19,473 nucleotides of DNA from Methanolinea sp. UBA473 (GTDB lineage Archaea > Halobacteriota > Methanomicrobia > Methanomicrobiales > Methanospirillaceae), in contig DAEV01000068.1 in the NCBI GenBank assembly GCA_002509495.1, positions 1-19,473 of the forward strand. Direction: 5' to 3'. This document shows positions 5,563 to 13,642 of the stretch, in pieces. The notes under the pieces are model-generated. The model saw only the letters and a program-made list of their open reading frames with translations. It was not told where the DNA came from and made no database searches. The first letter of the stretch is position 1. Each line of letters begins with the position of its first letter. Both the position numbers and the translations under genes were made by a program.

Positions 5563-7698
5563 GTGGAAGAGGTCTTTTCCGGACTCCATGGGACCCTCCA
5601 GCAGGTACTCGCCAACAGGCTGGGGTGGACGACCCTCCGGGAGGTCCAGTCCCGGGCCTACCGGGCGGTTTCCAGCGGGCACGATGTCCTGGTCATCGCG
5701 CCCACCGCGGGAGGAAAAACCGAGGCCGCGCTCATCCCTGTCCTGGACGGGATTCTCCGGAAAGGTTCCCGCGGCGTGGCCTGCCTGTACATCTCGCCTT
5801 TAAAAGCGCTGATCAACGACCAGGAGGAACGGTTCAGGGCTTTCTGTACCCCTACGGGACTTGAGGTCCGGATGTGGCACGGGGACGTTCCACGGGGAGA
5901 CCGGTCCTGGGAGGAGGGGGAGCCGCCCCACATCCTGATGATCACCCCCGAGTCACTCGAGGTGCTTATGGGAGAGGAATCGCTTGCCCGCGACCTCTCC
6001 TTTGCCCGGTATGTAATCGTGGACGAACTCCACGCGTTCGTGGAGTCTGAAAGGGGAGTGCACCTGAAGGTCCTCCTGGACCGCCTGGACCTGTTGGCGA
6101 AGAGAAAAGTCCAGAGGATATGCCTCTCTGCGACGGTGGGGAATCCGGACGAGGTCCTCTCCTGGATCTCAGGAGAAGGGAACAGGAAGGAGGTTGTGCA
6201 GATCCCGGTGGCTGCCAGGGAGAAACGGTTCTCGTTTCGCCTGGAGGAGGACGAACAACGCAGGATGGAAGCCCTGGTCCGGATCGCATCCGGAAAAAAA
6301 GCCCTGGTTTTTGTGAACAGCCGGGCCGAGGCGGAGGCGGTGGGGAAAGCCCTGAAAGGCAGGGTCGAACACCTGTCGGTCCATCATTCATCCCTCTCCC
6401 CCGAGATCCGGAAGAAGGCGGAAGAAGCATTTTCGGAGGAAGGGAGCGCATGCATCATCTGCACCAGCACGCTCGAACTCGGGATCGATATCGGGGACCT
6501 GGATGTCGTCGTGCAGGTAGGTCCCCCCACTTCGGTATCCTCGTTCCTGCAGCGGATGGGCCGGAGCGGGAGGAGGGGCAGGGCTCCCTACATGGCCTGT
6601 CTCCTGCGGGACCCCTGGGAACTCCTCGTCAGCATCGCAGTGATCGAGAGCGCAAGCAGGAAGCGGATCGAACCGTTGGTGCCACCTGGGCGGCCGTACA
6701 ATGTCCTGGTGCAGCAGGTTCTCCTGGAGGTCGCCCGCCGGAGGCGCATCTCTCGGAACCGGATCATGCGTTCCATTACCCGGATCCCCTCGTGGAAGGA
6801 CCTTCCCCCGGGGAGCCTTGACCTCCTCTTCTCGTACCTCGAGGAAGAGAAGTTCCTTATCCGGGACGGGGAGATGCTCATGCCCGGGAGCCACATGGAG
6901 GACCTGTTCGGCAAATCCAACTGGAAGGATCTGTATTCGGTGATACGGGGGGGCGGGGAGTTCCGGGCGGTTACTCCGGAAGGGGAACTGGTAGGCCGGC
7001 TCGATTCCAGGTTTGTGGCGGCCGGGGATCGGGGCAGTTTCAACCTTGGGGGAAGGACCTGGACCCTCATCAAGAGCGATGAATCCCACAACCTCGTTGT
7101 CGTCGTGCCGGGCGAGGAAGCACGTGGGAAGGTGTTCTGGACCGGTGGCCAGGCCGGGTATTCTGCCGCTGTCTGCCAGGCCGTCCAGCATGTCCTCTCC
7201 CGGCGGCGATCCCTCCTTCCTCTCCCGGAGAAGGAACAGGTTGCCCTCCAGGCTCTCTGCGAAATGGTTCCGCCCATCCACAGATCCGGGATCCACCTGT
7301 GGGAGGAGGAGGGGAAGAGGAAGCGGGACGTGGTGGCCCTCACCTTCCTTTCCAGGAGCGGGAATGCGCTCCTTTCTGCGCTGCTTCGAAGGGTCCTTCC
7401 TGAGAACACCAGGATCCGGTACGACGACTTCTCACTCCTGTTCCCTGATTTTGCCACATCGGGCGCAACAGAAAGGGTCGGCGACGCGCTCTCCACCGTG
7501 ATGGCGATGGACGTGGAGGAGATGGCCCGCCTGATCCCGCTTCCCCCCCGGGAGAACTGGAAGTTCGGGGCAGCCCTTCCGGAAGCCCTGGTACGGGAAA
7601 TGGCCATCAGGGACACCTGGAAACTTGAAGAATTCGCTGGTATCCTGTCGAAACTCCAGGTCTACCCGGTTCAGCCAGCGGGGAAAAAAACCGGATAG
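5563..7698 (+). CDS. Lhr-like DEAD/DEAH-box helicase, short form
   Basis: This is a 711-residue superfamily 2 helicase, probably acting on DNA or RNA in repair. Motifs appear in order: Q-like 'LREVQSRAY' (25-33), Walker A APTAGGKT (46-53), 'YISPLKALINDQ' (76-87), 'ITPESLEVLM' (127-136), Walker B DELH (154-157) and SAT (189-191). The second RecA domain has 'ALVFVNSR' (247-254), 'TSTLELGIDIGDLD' (301-314) and the arginine-finger motif QRMGRSGRRG (330-339). DELH and 'ELGIDIG' are typical of Lhr. The remaining 370 residues fit a winged-helix and Lhr-type C-terminal region. It is shorter than the Lhr-core proteins I know (about 850 residues or more). Start is GTG 5563; GGGATGATC just upstream resembles the 16S-complementary sequence. 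It converges with the ABC permease four bases away. Confidence 0.85.
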   Translation: MEEVFSGLHGTLQQVLANRLGWTTLREVQSRAYRAVSSGHDVLVIAPTAGGKTEAALIPVLDGILRKGSRGVACLYISPLKALINDQEERFRAFCTPTGLEVRMWHGDVPRGDRSWEEGEPPHILMITPESLEVLMGEESLARDLSFARYVIVDELHAFVESERGVHLKVLLDRLDLLAKRKVQRICLSATVGNPDEVLSWISGEGNRKEVVQIPVAAREKRFSFRLEEDEQRRMEALVRIASGKKALVFVNSRAEAEAVGKALKGRVEHLSVHHSSLSPEIRKKAEEAFSEEGSACIICTSTLELGIDIGDLDVVVQVGPPTSVSSFLQRMGRSGRRGRAPYMACLLRDPWELLVSIAVIESASRKRIEPLVPPGRPYNVLVQQVLLEVARRRRISRNRIMRSITRIPSWKDLPPGSLDLLFSYLEEEKFLIRDGEMLMPGSHMEDLFGKSNWKDLYSVIRGGGEFRAVTPEGELVGRLDSRFVAAGDRGSFNLGGRTWTLIKSDESHNLVVVVPGEEARGKVFWTGGQAGYSAAVCQAVQHVLSRRRSLLPLPEKEQVALQALCEMVPPIHRSGIHLWEEEGKRKRDVVALTFLSRSGNALLSALLRRVLPENTRIRYDDFSLLFPDFATSGATERVGDALSTVMAMDVEEMARLIPLPPRENWKFGAALPEALVREMAIRDTWKLEEFAGILSKLQVYPVQPAGKKTG
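7684..7690 (-). terminator. Poly-T terminator of the Isf-ABC group
   Basis: On the minus strand, CGGTTTTTTTCCC starts 12 bases after the permease stop. It lies within the final codons of the convergent helicase gene. Confidence 0.4.
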
Positions 7699-7702
7699 GG
7701 GG

Positions 7703-8545
7703 TCAGGTCACCACCGCTCTCTGGAACCGCCACCATGCGAGTCCGAACATCGCTGCGGCGAATACTACGAGGACCGAGAGGGAGACCAGGAGGTCTGTCG
7801 TGGTCGTTATATACTCGATTCCGATCGCCTGGTAATGGCCCCCGATGGCAAAGTAACGTATCCCGTTTACGAGGTGGGTGAGGGGATTTCCCATGGATAC
7901 GGCCTGGAGGATCGGAGGGAAGGCATTCACGGGATACAGGGCATTGCTTGCAAAGAAGATGGGCATGGTCAGGAGGGTCATGATCCCCTGCATGCCTTCA
8001 GGGGTCTCGAGAGAGATGGCAATCGCGGCAGAGAGGAATAGGAACCCAAGGGAGAAGATCCCCACGAAAAGGAGGATTCCCAGGATGGAGAAGATCACTT
8101 CTGCAGGTCCGAATCCCGCAAAGAACTCGGCCCCGATGAGGATTCCGAAGGCCATGATGATGACGGACTGGATGAAGGACTTGGTCATCCCCGAGAGTGC
8201 GATCCCGAAGATAATGTGGTCCCTCGGCAGGGGGCTTGCCATGACCTCGCGCATGAGCCCCCAGTTTTTGTCGAAAAGGAGGACCATACCCCCAAAGAGG
8301 CTCGTGAAAAGGGTGGTCATGGCGATAACCCCGGCTGCCATGAACGTCAGGTACCCGATATTCGGGATCCCGGGAAGCGGAGGGACGTCTGTGGTGAGCC
8401 GGTTAAAATTCGAGGACATCGCGATCCCGAAGAATGCCATCCAGAGCGCCGGCTGGACGAGGGAAGAGAAGAGCAGGGTCCGGAACCGGACGAACCGGAT
8501 CATGTCCCGCCAGTAGATGGTGAGGAACCCGAGGTTCATGGTCAT
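7703..8545 (-). CDS. ABC-2 type transporter permease
   Basis: The 280-residue product has six hydrophobic helices in the ABC-2 (DrrB/NodJ) pattern. It starts with an amphipathic segment (IYWRDMIRFVRFRTLLFSSL), followed by helices about 31-45, 64-90, 117-135, 142-172, 185-200 and 250-272. The conserved loop 'WGLMREVMASPLPR' (residues 95-108) and the late 'NPLTHLVNGIRY' (222-233) are typical of exporters for drugs, lipids or polysaccharide. The substrate is unknown. ATG 8545 overlaps the ATPase stop codon (ATGA), so translation is coupled and the two proteins form one complex, probably a dimer of each subunit. It converges with the helicase gene after four bases. Confidence 0.88.
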   Translation of the reverse strand: MTMNLGFLTIYWRDMIRFVRFRTLLFSSLVQPALWMAFFGIAMSSNFNRLTTDVPPLPGIPNIGYLTFMAAGVIAMTTLFTSLFGGMVLLFDKNWGLMREVMASPLPRDHIIFGIALSGMTKSFIQSVIIMAFGILIGAEFFAGFGPAEVIFSILGILLFVGIFSLGFLFLSAAIAISLETPEGMQGIMTLLTMPIFFASNALYPVNAFPPILQAVSMGNPLTHLVNGIRYFAIGGHYQAIGIEYITTTTDLLVSLSVLVVFAAAMFGLAWWRFQRAVVT

Positions 8546-9528
8546 CGCCTAATCGCCCTGGAATGAGCTGCGGCCGGGCTCTCCGCGCCCTCCTCCCGCA
8601 GTTCCCTTCCTGTGAAATGGACGAATACATCGTCCATCGAGGGTTTTTTCAGGTTCACGGTGTGGATGCGGATCCCCTTCCCCTGGAGGGTCTCCATGAT
8701 CCTTGGCAGGAGATGGGTGCCGTCCTGGTTGACGAGAGCGACGAATCCCTTCGACTTCTCCTGTATGTCGGTCACTTCTTCCATCCCGCGGAGTGCGGTC
8801 CCGGCAATTACGTTGTCACTGGTTTCCAGGTAGATCAGGTCCTCTCCGAGCATATTCTTGAGCTCCCATGTACGTCCCGTGGCGATGATCCGGCCGTGGT
8901 CGATGATGCTGATCCGGTCGCTGAGTTGATCGGCCTCGTCCATGTAATGGGTGGTGAGGAAGATGGTGGTACCTTCCTCGTTCACGGACTTGATATACTC
9001 CCACATGCGCATGCGGGTCTGGGGGTCCAGCCCGATGGTAGGTTCGTCCAGGAAGAGCACCCTCGGCCTCGTCATCAGTCCGCGTGCGATCTCCAGCCTC
9101 CGCTTCATCCCTCCGGAGAGGTGCTTGGTGAGGGTGTCCCGTTTTCCCTCGAGCTCCACCAGGTCCAGGAGTTCGTCGATCCTGGATCTCCGCTCCTTGT
9201 GGGGCATGCGGTAGAGGCACCCGTGGAATTCCAGGATCTCCCAGCAGGTCATGTCCCTGTCAAGGGTTACCTCCTGGAACACGATTCCGATGGACGCCCT
9301 TACTTTTGACGGTTCCGCTGCGACATCGAACCCGGCGACCCTGGCGGAACCTTTCTGGAGGCGGAGGAGGGTGGTGAGCACGTTGATGGCGGTGCTCTTC
9401 CCCGCACCGTTCGGGCCCAGGAAGGAGAAGATCTCCCCTTCCTCCACAGTGAAACTGATCCCGTCGACCGCGGCGAAGTCCCCGTACCGGTGCTCCAGTC
9501 CGGAGACCTCGATGATGTTTCCGCTCAC
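8542..9528 (-). CDS. ABC transporter ATP-binding protein (DrrA-like)
   Basis: The 328-residue ATPase powers the ABC-2 permease encoded next to it. Walker A is GPNGAGKST (38-46) and the Q-loop is IGIVFQEVTLD (80-90). The signature is LSGGMKRR (137-144) and Walker B is VLFLDEPTIGLD (157-168). The H-loop histidine lies in LTTHYMDEAD (191-200). The C-terminal 100 residues match the extra domain of DrrA-type exporters ('KKPSMDDVFVHFTG'). All catalytic residues are present. The start is GTG 9528, with AAGGTGA just upstream (9532-9538), a close but good ribosome-binding site. It lies 37 bases downstream of the Isf-like gene and is probably co-transcribed with it. The cargo could be a lipid, a toxic compound or an envelope component. 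Confidence 0.9.
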   Translation of the reverse strand: MSGNIIEVSGLEHRYGDFAAVDGISFTVEEGEIFSFLGPNGAGKSTAINVLTTLLRLQKGSARVAGFDVAAEPSKVRASIGIVFQEVTLDRDMTCWEILEFHGCLYRMPHKERRSRIDELLDLVELEGKRDTLTKHLSGGMKRRLEIARGLMTRPRVLFLDEPTIGLDPQTRMRMWEYIKSVNEEGTTIFLTTHYMDEADQLSDRISIIDHGRIIATGRTWELKNMLGEDLIYLETSDNVIAGTALRGMEEVTDIQEKSKGFVALVNQDGTHLLPRIMETLQGKGIRIHTVNLKKPSMDDVFVHFTGRELREEGAESPAAAHSRAIRR

Positions 9529-9565
9529 AGGTCACCTTCGGACCAATCTGACATCCCGCCCGAAA

Positions 9566-10132
9566 TCATGCGATCTTCTCGATCAAGCGGGCCACGTTCT
9601 CGGTGAAGATCCGCACGGTATTGATCCCTTCCACGTCCTTCCACACTTCGCCGGGTTCCCGCCCGAAGACCATGTTCCAGTAGGTGGAGCCCGGCACGAT
9701 CATGTTGTTGATGAGGAAGAACATGAGCATCTCCTGGAGGGTAGCGGTATGACCTCCCCTGCGGGCAATGGCGATAGGTCCCCCCACTTTCCAGGAGAGA
9801 AACCTGTCGGTGGACATGGAGACCATCCCGATCCGCTGAAGGGCGGACATCACGTCGCCGCGTGCTGTTCCGAAATAGACCGGGGATGCCACGATGAAAC
9901 CGTCGCAGGTCCGGAGAGTATCGATCATTTGGGGCAGCCCATCCTCCAGCACGCAGTTCCCCTCGGCTCCGCAACGCCCGCAGGCAGTGCACGATTCGAT
10001 CTTCTTTCCCGCCAGGGAGACGACCACGGGAATAAGGCCCCTGTCCCTGATGACACGTGCGCACTCCTCCACCACCTGGGCGCAATTTCCCTCGGGCCGC
10101 GGGCTTCCGCACAGGAACATCACTTTTTTCAT
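9566..10132 (-). CDS. Iron-sulfur flavoprotein (Isf-like, flavodoxin fold)
   Basis: The 188-residue protein has a flavodoxin-type FMN site at the N-terminus ('FLCGSPRPEGNC', 6-17, phosphate loop). A later loop 'ASPVYFGTARGDV' (about 81-93) contacts the flavin. Between them is CTACGRCGAEGNC (C48, C51, C54, C60), a compact Cx2Cx2Cx5C cluster that matches the 4Fe-4S site of methanogen Isf proteins. Isf proteins move electrons between ferredoxin and acceptors such as oxygen or peroxide and are tied to oxidative-stress defence; the role here is by family only. A TATA box about 30 bases upstream suggests a very short leader. The gene heads the minus-strand group with the ABC transporter, a pairing whose meaning is unclear. 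Confidence 0.85.
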   Translation of the reverse strand: MKKVMFLCGSPRPEGNCAQVVEECARVIRDRGLIPVVVSLAGKKIESCTACGRCGAEGNCVLEDGLPQMIDTLRTCDGFIVASPVYFGTARGDVMSALQRIGMVSMSTDRFLSWKVGGPIAIARRGGHTATLQEMLMFFLINNMIVPGSTYWNMVFGREPGEVWKDVEGINTVRIFTENVARLIEKIA

Positions 10133-10162
10133 GATATCTCAATGAACTATACAGTCTCTTGG

Positions 10163-10168
10163 TATATA
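10163..10168 (-). promoter_or_regulatory. TATA box of the Isf-like gene
   Basis: TATATA is centred 33 bases upstream of ATG 10132 (minus strand: TCTATATACC). It predicts a start of transcription near 10139 and a leader of only a few bases. Confidence 0.5.
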
Positions 10169-10321
10169 GAGTTCAATCCGGGCAAAAGATACCGGAACTC
10201 CCGGAATCAGGCCGGCGGGAGTTTTGGAAGGCTCGATATGCCGGGTTTCCGGGTGATGATCTTCTGCATCCGGGCAGCAGGGAGAACTATTTCACCGTGG
10301 GATAACAATTCTCATCCGGGC

Positions 10322-10645
10322 ATGACCGAAGACAGCGATTCCGAATACGAGGAACGAATTGCGTATTTTATCAGCCGATTGCAGGGCGAAAGTCCGGCTG
10401 ACAGGTGGAAGGCGATCGAATCGCTGGCCCGCATGGGAGATCACCGGGCAGTCGAGCCTATCATAGAGGCGCTCTCGGACGAGGACTGGAGGGTGCGGCA
10501 GAAGGCCGCATGGGCACTGGGATTCATGGGAGACGATCGAGCCCTCGTTCCACTGCGTCGTGCTCTCCGGAATGAGACGGAGGGGGTCCGGGAGATGATC
10601 CTGGAAGCCCTCGACCAGATTAAAATGAAGATGGCCAGGGGATGA
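10322..10645 (+). CDS. Small HEAT-repeat protein
   Basis: The 107-residue product consists of an acidic start (TEDSDSEYEERIAYFISRL) and about two and a half HEAT-like helical repeats of the PBS-lyase type. The repeats are 'RWKAIESLARMGDHRAVEPIIEAL', 'WRVRQKAAWALGFMGDDRALVPLRRAL' and 'VREMILEALDQIKMKM' (shown here only as anchors of each helix pair). Such repeats form a curved scaffold for binding proteins; no enzyme motif is present. Partners are unknown. The frame is open upstream, but ATG 10322 gives the natural N-terminus. A TATA-like AACTATTT (10285-10292) suggests a leader of about eight bases or less. It is divergent from the Isf-like gene. Confidence 0.75.
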   Translation: MTEDSDSEYEERIAYFISRLQGESPADRWKAIESLARMGDHRAVEPIIEALSDEDWRVRQKAAWALGFMGDDRALVPLRRALRNETEGVREMILEALDQIKMKMARG

Positions 10646-10945
10646 ATGGGATGAGTACCAGGGATCTCTCGCGTGATCCTGTGGCACTCCAGGAAAATAC
10701 CGATCCGAAGGTACCGGGCGATTCTTCAGGGATTTTATGCGTTAGGGACCTGCACGATTCCCCAGGCGCTCGACCTCCTGGATCCCGCTCTCATCATTTA
10801 TCAGGTTGAAAGGGGAACTTATATGGGAAACCGGTCCGATGCGCATGTAAGTCGGCGAAAACGCGGTACAGGGGTGGCAGTTGCCCTCGCGCACGGCCCG
10901 CGAAGGGAGAATATCAAAAATGAGCGGAAGAGGGGACAGAGGGTC
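10646..10945. other. 300-base gap before lysS, no gene recognised
   Basis: The frame of lysS stays open through this stretch, but the encoded residues do not resemble a synthetase N-terminus. TATA-like elements occur at 10732-10738 (ATTTTATG) and 10818-10824 (CTTATAT). The second would give a lysS leader of about 100 bases. I found no convincing hairpin, tRNA or known riboswitch. Confidence 0.4.
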
Positions 10946-12460
10946 ATGGACTCGAGAGATCCTGAACTGAACTTTGACCAGGAGAGACTGGATCGGCTCG
11001 CAGAACTGAAAGAGAACGGATATCCGCTCTTTCCACCTGAATTCAGGGACAGGGAGGATATCGGATCGATCCGTTCCCGGTTTGCTGACATAGGGCACGA
11101 GAAGAGCGAGGAGAGAGTCCGGACCGCAGGCCGCCTCTACACGGTCAGAGACCATGGCAAGACCGTATTTGCAGACCTCCAGGACGAGAGTGGGCGGATC
11201 CAGCTTTATATCCGTAAGAACGACCTGGGCGAGGCGGACTATTCCTTCTTCAACCGGTACATAGAACGGGGGGACATCGTTGGAGCAACGGGACACGTCT
11301 TCCGCACCAAGCTGGGGGAGATCACGCTCTGGGTCGAAGAGATTACACTCCTGACCAAGGCCTTAAACGCCCTCCCGGAGAAGTTCCATGGCTTAAAAGA
11401 CGTGGAGAAGCGGTACCGGCAGCGATACGTGGATCTCATCGTGAACCAGGAAGTAAAGGACACGTTCCGGACCCGGAGCCGGGTCATCTCGCTGCTCAGG
11501 AAATACCTTACGGATGCGGATTTTCTGGAATTCGAGACCCCTATCCTCCAGCCCATCTACGGGGGGGCGAACGCCCGGCCGTTCACGACCTTCCACCACT
11601 TTCTCCAGCAGAAACTCTACCTGAGGATCGCCCCTGAGTTATATCTCAAGCGCCTCGTGGTGGGAGGTTTCGAGAGGGTCTTTGAATTGGCACGGAATTT
11701 CCGGAACGAAGACGTGGATACCAAGCACAACCCCGAGTTCTCCATGGTGGAGATCTACGAGGCATACCGGGATTACCGGGACATGATGGCGCTGACAGAG
11801 GGGATCATCAGCACGATCGTTCACGAGGTCTGCGGTACATACTCCATCCCGTACGAGGATCAGATCCTTGACTTCACACCCCCCTGGAGGAAGATGAGCA
11901 TGGAAGAGGCGGTGAAGTGGTATGCAGGAATCGATATCCGGGCAGGAACCCTTGAGAATCTCCGGGAGACTGCCAGGTCCCATGGGATCCAGGAATGGGA
12001 AAAGCCCGGAAACGAACGGGAATTCCTGGTCTTATTTTTCGAGGAGCTGGTTGAGGACAAGCTCGTCCAGCCGACCTTCATCCATGACTTCCCTATCGAG
12101 AACTCCCCCCTGGCCAAAAGGCATCGTTCCCTCGAGGGATTCACGGAACGGTTCGAACTCTTCATCTGCGGGATGGAGATTGCGAACGGCTTCTCGGAGT
12201 TGAACGACCCTCTGGACCAGAGGGAGAGGTTCGAGCGGCAGGATGCCCTGAGGAGAGCGGGGGACGCGGAGGCACAGATGCTGGATTATGACTTCATCAA
12301 CGCCCTCGGGTACGGGATGCCTCCGACGGGGGGGGTCGGCCTCGGGATCGACCGGATGGTGATGCTTCTCACCAACAAGAACTCCATCAAGGAGGTCATC
12401 CTCTTTCCCCAGATGAAACCCGAACAGGGCTCCGGAAGTGACGAGAAACCACCGGTGTAG
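10946..12460 (+). CDS. lysS: Lysyl-tRNA synthetase, class II
   Basis: The enzyme charges tRNA-Lys with lysine using ATP in the cytosol. The 504-residue product has an N-terminal OB-fold anticodon-binding domain (about 55-135, 'VRTAGRLYTVRDHGKTVFADLQD'-like start). A class II catalytic core follows, opening at 'YRQRYVDLIVN' (157-167). Motif 2 is around FELARNFRNED (246-256), followed by HNPEFSMVEIYEAY. Motif 3 is GGVGLGIDRMVML (462-474). The lysine-pocket region 'FIHDFPIENSPLAKRH' (378-393) and 'EIANGFSELNDP' (411-422) fit LysS. Length is normal. I chose ATG 10946 because GAGGG lies just upstream and bacterial-type LysS starts this way; the longer open frame has no homology. Many methanogens carry class I LysRS instead, so a class II enzyme is worth noting. 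Confidence 0.95.
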   Translation: MDSRDPELNFDQERLDRLAELKENGYPLFPPEFRDREDIGSIRSRFADIGHEKSEERVRTAGRLYTVRDHGKTVFADLQDESGRIQLYIRKNDLGEADYSFFNRYIERGDIVGATGHVFRTKLGEITLWVEEITLLTKALNALPEKFHGLKDVEKRYRQRYVDLIVNQEVKDTFRTRSRVISLLRKYLTDADFLEFETPILQPIYGGANARPFTTFHHFLQQKLYLRIAPELYLKRLVVGGFERVFELARNFRNEDVDTKHNPEFSMVEIYEAYRDYRDMMALTEGIISTIVHEVCGTYSIPYEDQILDFTPPWRKMSMEEAVKWYAGIDIRAGTLENLRETARSHGIQEWEKPGNEREFLVLFFEELVEDKLVQPTFIHDFPIENSPLAKRHRSLEGFTERFELFICGMEIANGFSELNDPLDQRERFERQDALRRAGDAEAQMLDYDFINALGYGMPPTGGVGLGIDRMVMLLTNKNSIKEVILFPQMKPEQGSGSDEKPPV

Positions 12461-12616
12461 TGTTAATCCTTTGATACAACCCCTTTTCCAGGTAAGGTCC
12501 TGTTCTTAAGGGACCCCACGAATTTCCGAATGTCACCATAATATCCGTCCCTTCAGGAATGTTCTCTCTGGTTTTACTTAGGCTGAGATGAAGGCCTGTA
12601 GACAGGCGGGCTGGCG

Positions 12617-12623
12617 AAAAAAA
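12617..12623 (-). terminator. Poly-T terminator of the DUF350 gene
   Basis: On the minus strand, AACCTTTTTTTCG starts 14 bases after the stop codon. A short palindrome GCCTGT-AG-ACAGGC lies just beyond (12593-12606), in the 177-base gap between convergent lysS and the DUF350 gene. No clear T-run for lysS was found; nothing else was recognised in the gap. Confidence 0.5.
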
Positions 12624-12637
12624 GGTTAAGAGGTAAT

Positions 12638-13138
12638 TCAGAGCAGAGCAGCAGTGATCCCGAGCACACCGGACTGGATGATCACCGCAGTGGAGATGAT
12701 GACTCCCGCCATCTCCAGTGCGACGGCGACATTCCCCTTCTTGATCTCACCAAACTCATCAAGGCCTTTGGTGAGCTTGTCGAGGATGTTCAAGGCCAGG
12801 TAGATAGCGGCGACTGCCAGAACGATTCCAAGGATCAGTTGCAGAATTGCTACGAGGACTGCAGTGATACCATCCAGGGTAAATATTCCCACTGCCAGAG
12901 CCTGGGATACCCCTATCGCTACCCCGGAGATCCCGGACTGCACCACTACGGCGATTGCGATGAATACCGAGGCGACGAGGATGCCTACCGCGACGTTCCC
13001 TTTTGCCAGTTCCTTCTCTTCCTCAAGTCCTTTCGATATCCGCGACAGCACGGAGAATCCGATGTAGAGTGCTACAACCGCCAGAATAACGGCCAAGACC
13101 AGCTGGACGATTCCAACAAGAGCGTTTGCCCACAACAT
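12638..13138 (-). CDS. Tandem DUF350 membrane protein
   Basis: The 166-residue product is an internal duplication. Each half has a hydrophobic helix, a charged loop, then a second helix. Half one reads 'IVQLVLAVILAVVALYIG', 'ISKGLEEEKELAKGNVAVGI' and 'VVVQSGISG'. Half two reads 'ILQLILGIVLAVAAIYLA', 'LTKGLDEFGEIKKGNVAVAL' and 'VIIQSGVLG'. The shared K-GNVAVA-helix pattern is the DUF350 signature. The function of DUF350 is not settled. ATG 13138 has GAGGTG (13145-13150) six bases upstream; the in-frame GTG 13147 overlaps that site and is less likely. A TATA box at 13186-13191 gives a leader near 25 bases. Confidence 0.85.
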   Translation of the reverse strand: MLWANALVGIVQLVLAVILAVVALYIGFSVLSRISKGLEEEKELAKGNVAVGILVASVFIAIAVVVQSGISGVAIGVSQALAVGIFTLDGITAVLVAILQLILGIVLAVAAIYLALNILDKLTKGLDEFGEIKKGNVAVALEMAGVIISTAVIIQSGVLGITAALL

Positions 13139-13185
13139 TTCTAACACCTCTTACAATTTTTCATGATATACTGTCTCAAAGATCA

Positions 13186-13191
13186 TTTAAA
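13186..13191 (-). promoter_or_regulatory. TATA box of the DUF350 gene
   Basis: TTTAAA (minus strand GGTTTAAATG), about 50 bases before ATG 13138. The predicted start near 13162 leaves room for the GAGGTG ribosome-binding site. The rest of the 156-base gap to the next gene holds nothing recognisable. Confidence 0.45.
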
Positions 13192-13294
13192 CCTTTGGCC
13201 CGATCGTAGGTTTTCTATCAATTAAAACAGGCAGAATCACGGTCGGGAAGTTTAATGGTACTATTCTCTGACCCGCCATGGAACAAAATGGATC

Positions 13295-13642
13295 TCACTC
13301 AGGGCATTGCGCAGAGTTTTGGTAGATCTCCACGACCTCCGCGGCCGCCGGCATTCCCAGCCGGCTTCTTAACAGGTCTACAAACCCGTTCATGTAGTCG
13401 GGAGGAACGCAACCAAGGCTCTCCGAGCCGTCCCGGATAAGGGAAAGCAGGTATTCGAGTTCCCTGTCCGAGAGCCGTTCCAGTCGTTCCGCGAAATCCG
13501 AGGCATCCATAGAGAAGTGGTTTGCGAGGGGAGGGAGGAGGGATCGGAACCTGACTCCGGAACCTCCGCACACGAGATCCGTGCATTCGGGAGCAAGTTT
13601 CATCAGGATATCGAGGTCCTGACCCGAGAGTTCCCGAGGCAT
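13295..13642 (-). CDS. Hypothetical protein, about 115 residues
   Basis: I do not recognise this protein. It begins MPRELSGQDLDILMKLAPEC and appears all-helical and soluble. Regular amphipathic stretches such as 'FAERLERLSDRELEYLLSLI' (about 54-73) and 'YMNGFVDLLRSRLG' (about 85-98) can be seen. There is no signal peptide, membrane helix or metal-binding cluster; four Cys are scattered. I chose ATG 13642 because GGAGG lies just upstream and a TATA-like GGATAAATGG (centre about 13670) would give a nearly leaderless mRNA. The frame is open to 13774, but that extension contains the TATA box shared with the next gene. Codon use is similar to its neighbours, which supports a real gene. It is divergent from the large surface-protein gene. 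Confidence 0.55.
   Translation of the reverse strand: MPRELSGQDLDILMKLAPECTDLVCGGSGVRFRSLLPPLANHFSMDASDFAERLERLSDRELEYLLSLIRDGSESLGCVPPDYMNGFVDLLRSRLGMPAAAEVVEIYQNSAQCPE

Noticed and set aside
10252..10258. GTGATGA resembling the C box of a C/D guide RNA
   Set aside because: No CTGA D box at a suitable distance and no terminal stem, so a guide RNA cannot be supported.
9251..10321. Long plus-strand ORF running through the Isf-like and ABC ATPase region
   Set aside because: It is an antisense shadow of two well-supported genes; only its last part, from ATG 10322, is a real HEAT-repeat protein.
10673..10945. 91-residue N-terminal extension of LysS
   Set aside because: The open frame has no resemblance to a synthetase domain, and ATG 10946 with GAGGG upstream gives the normal length.
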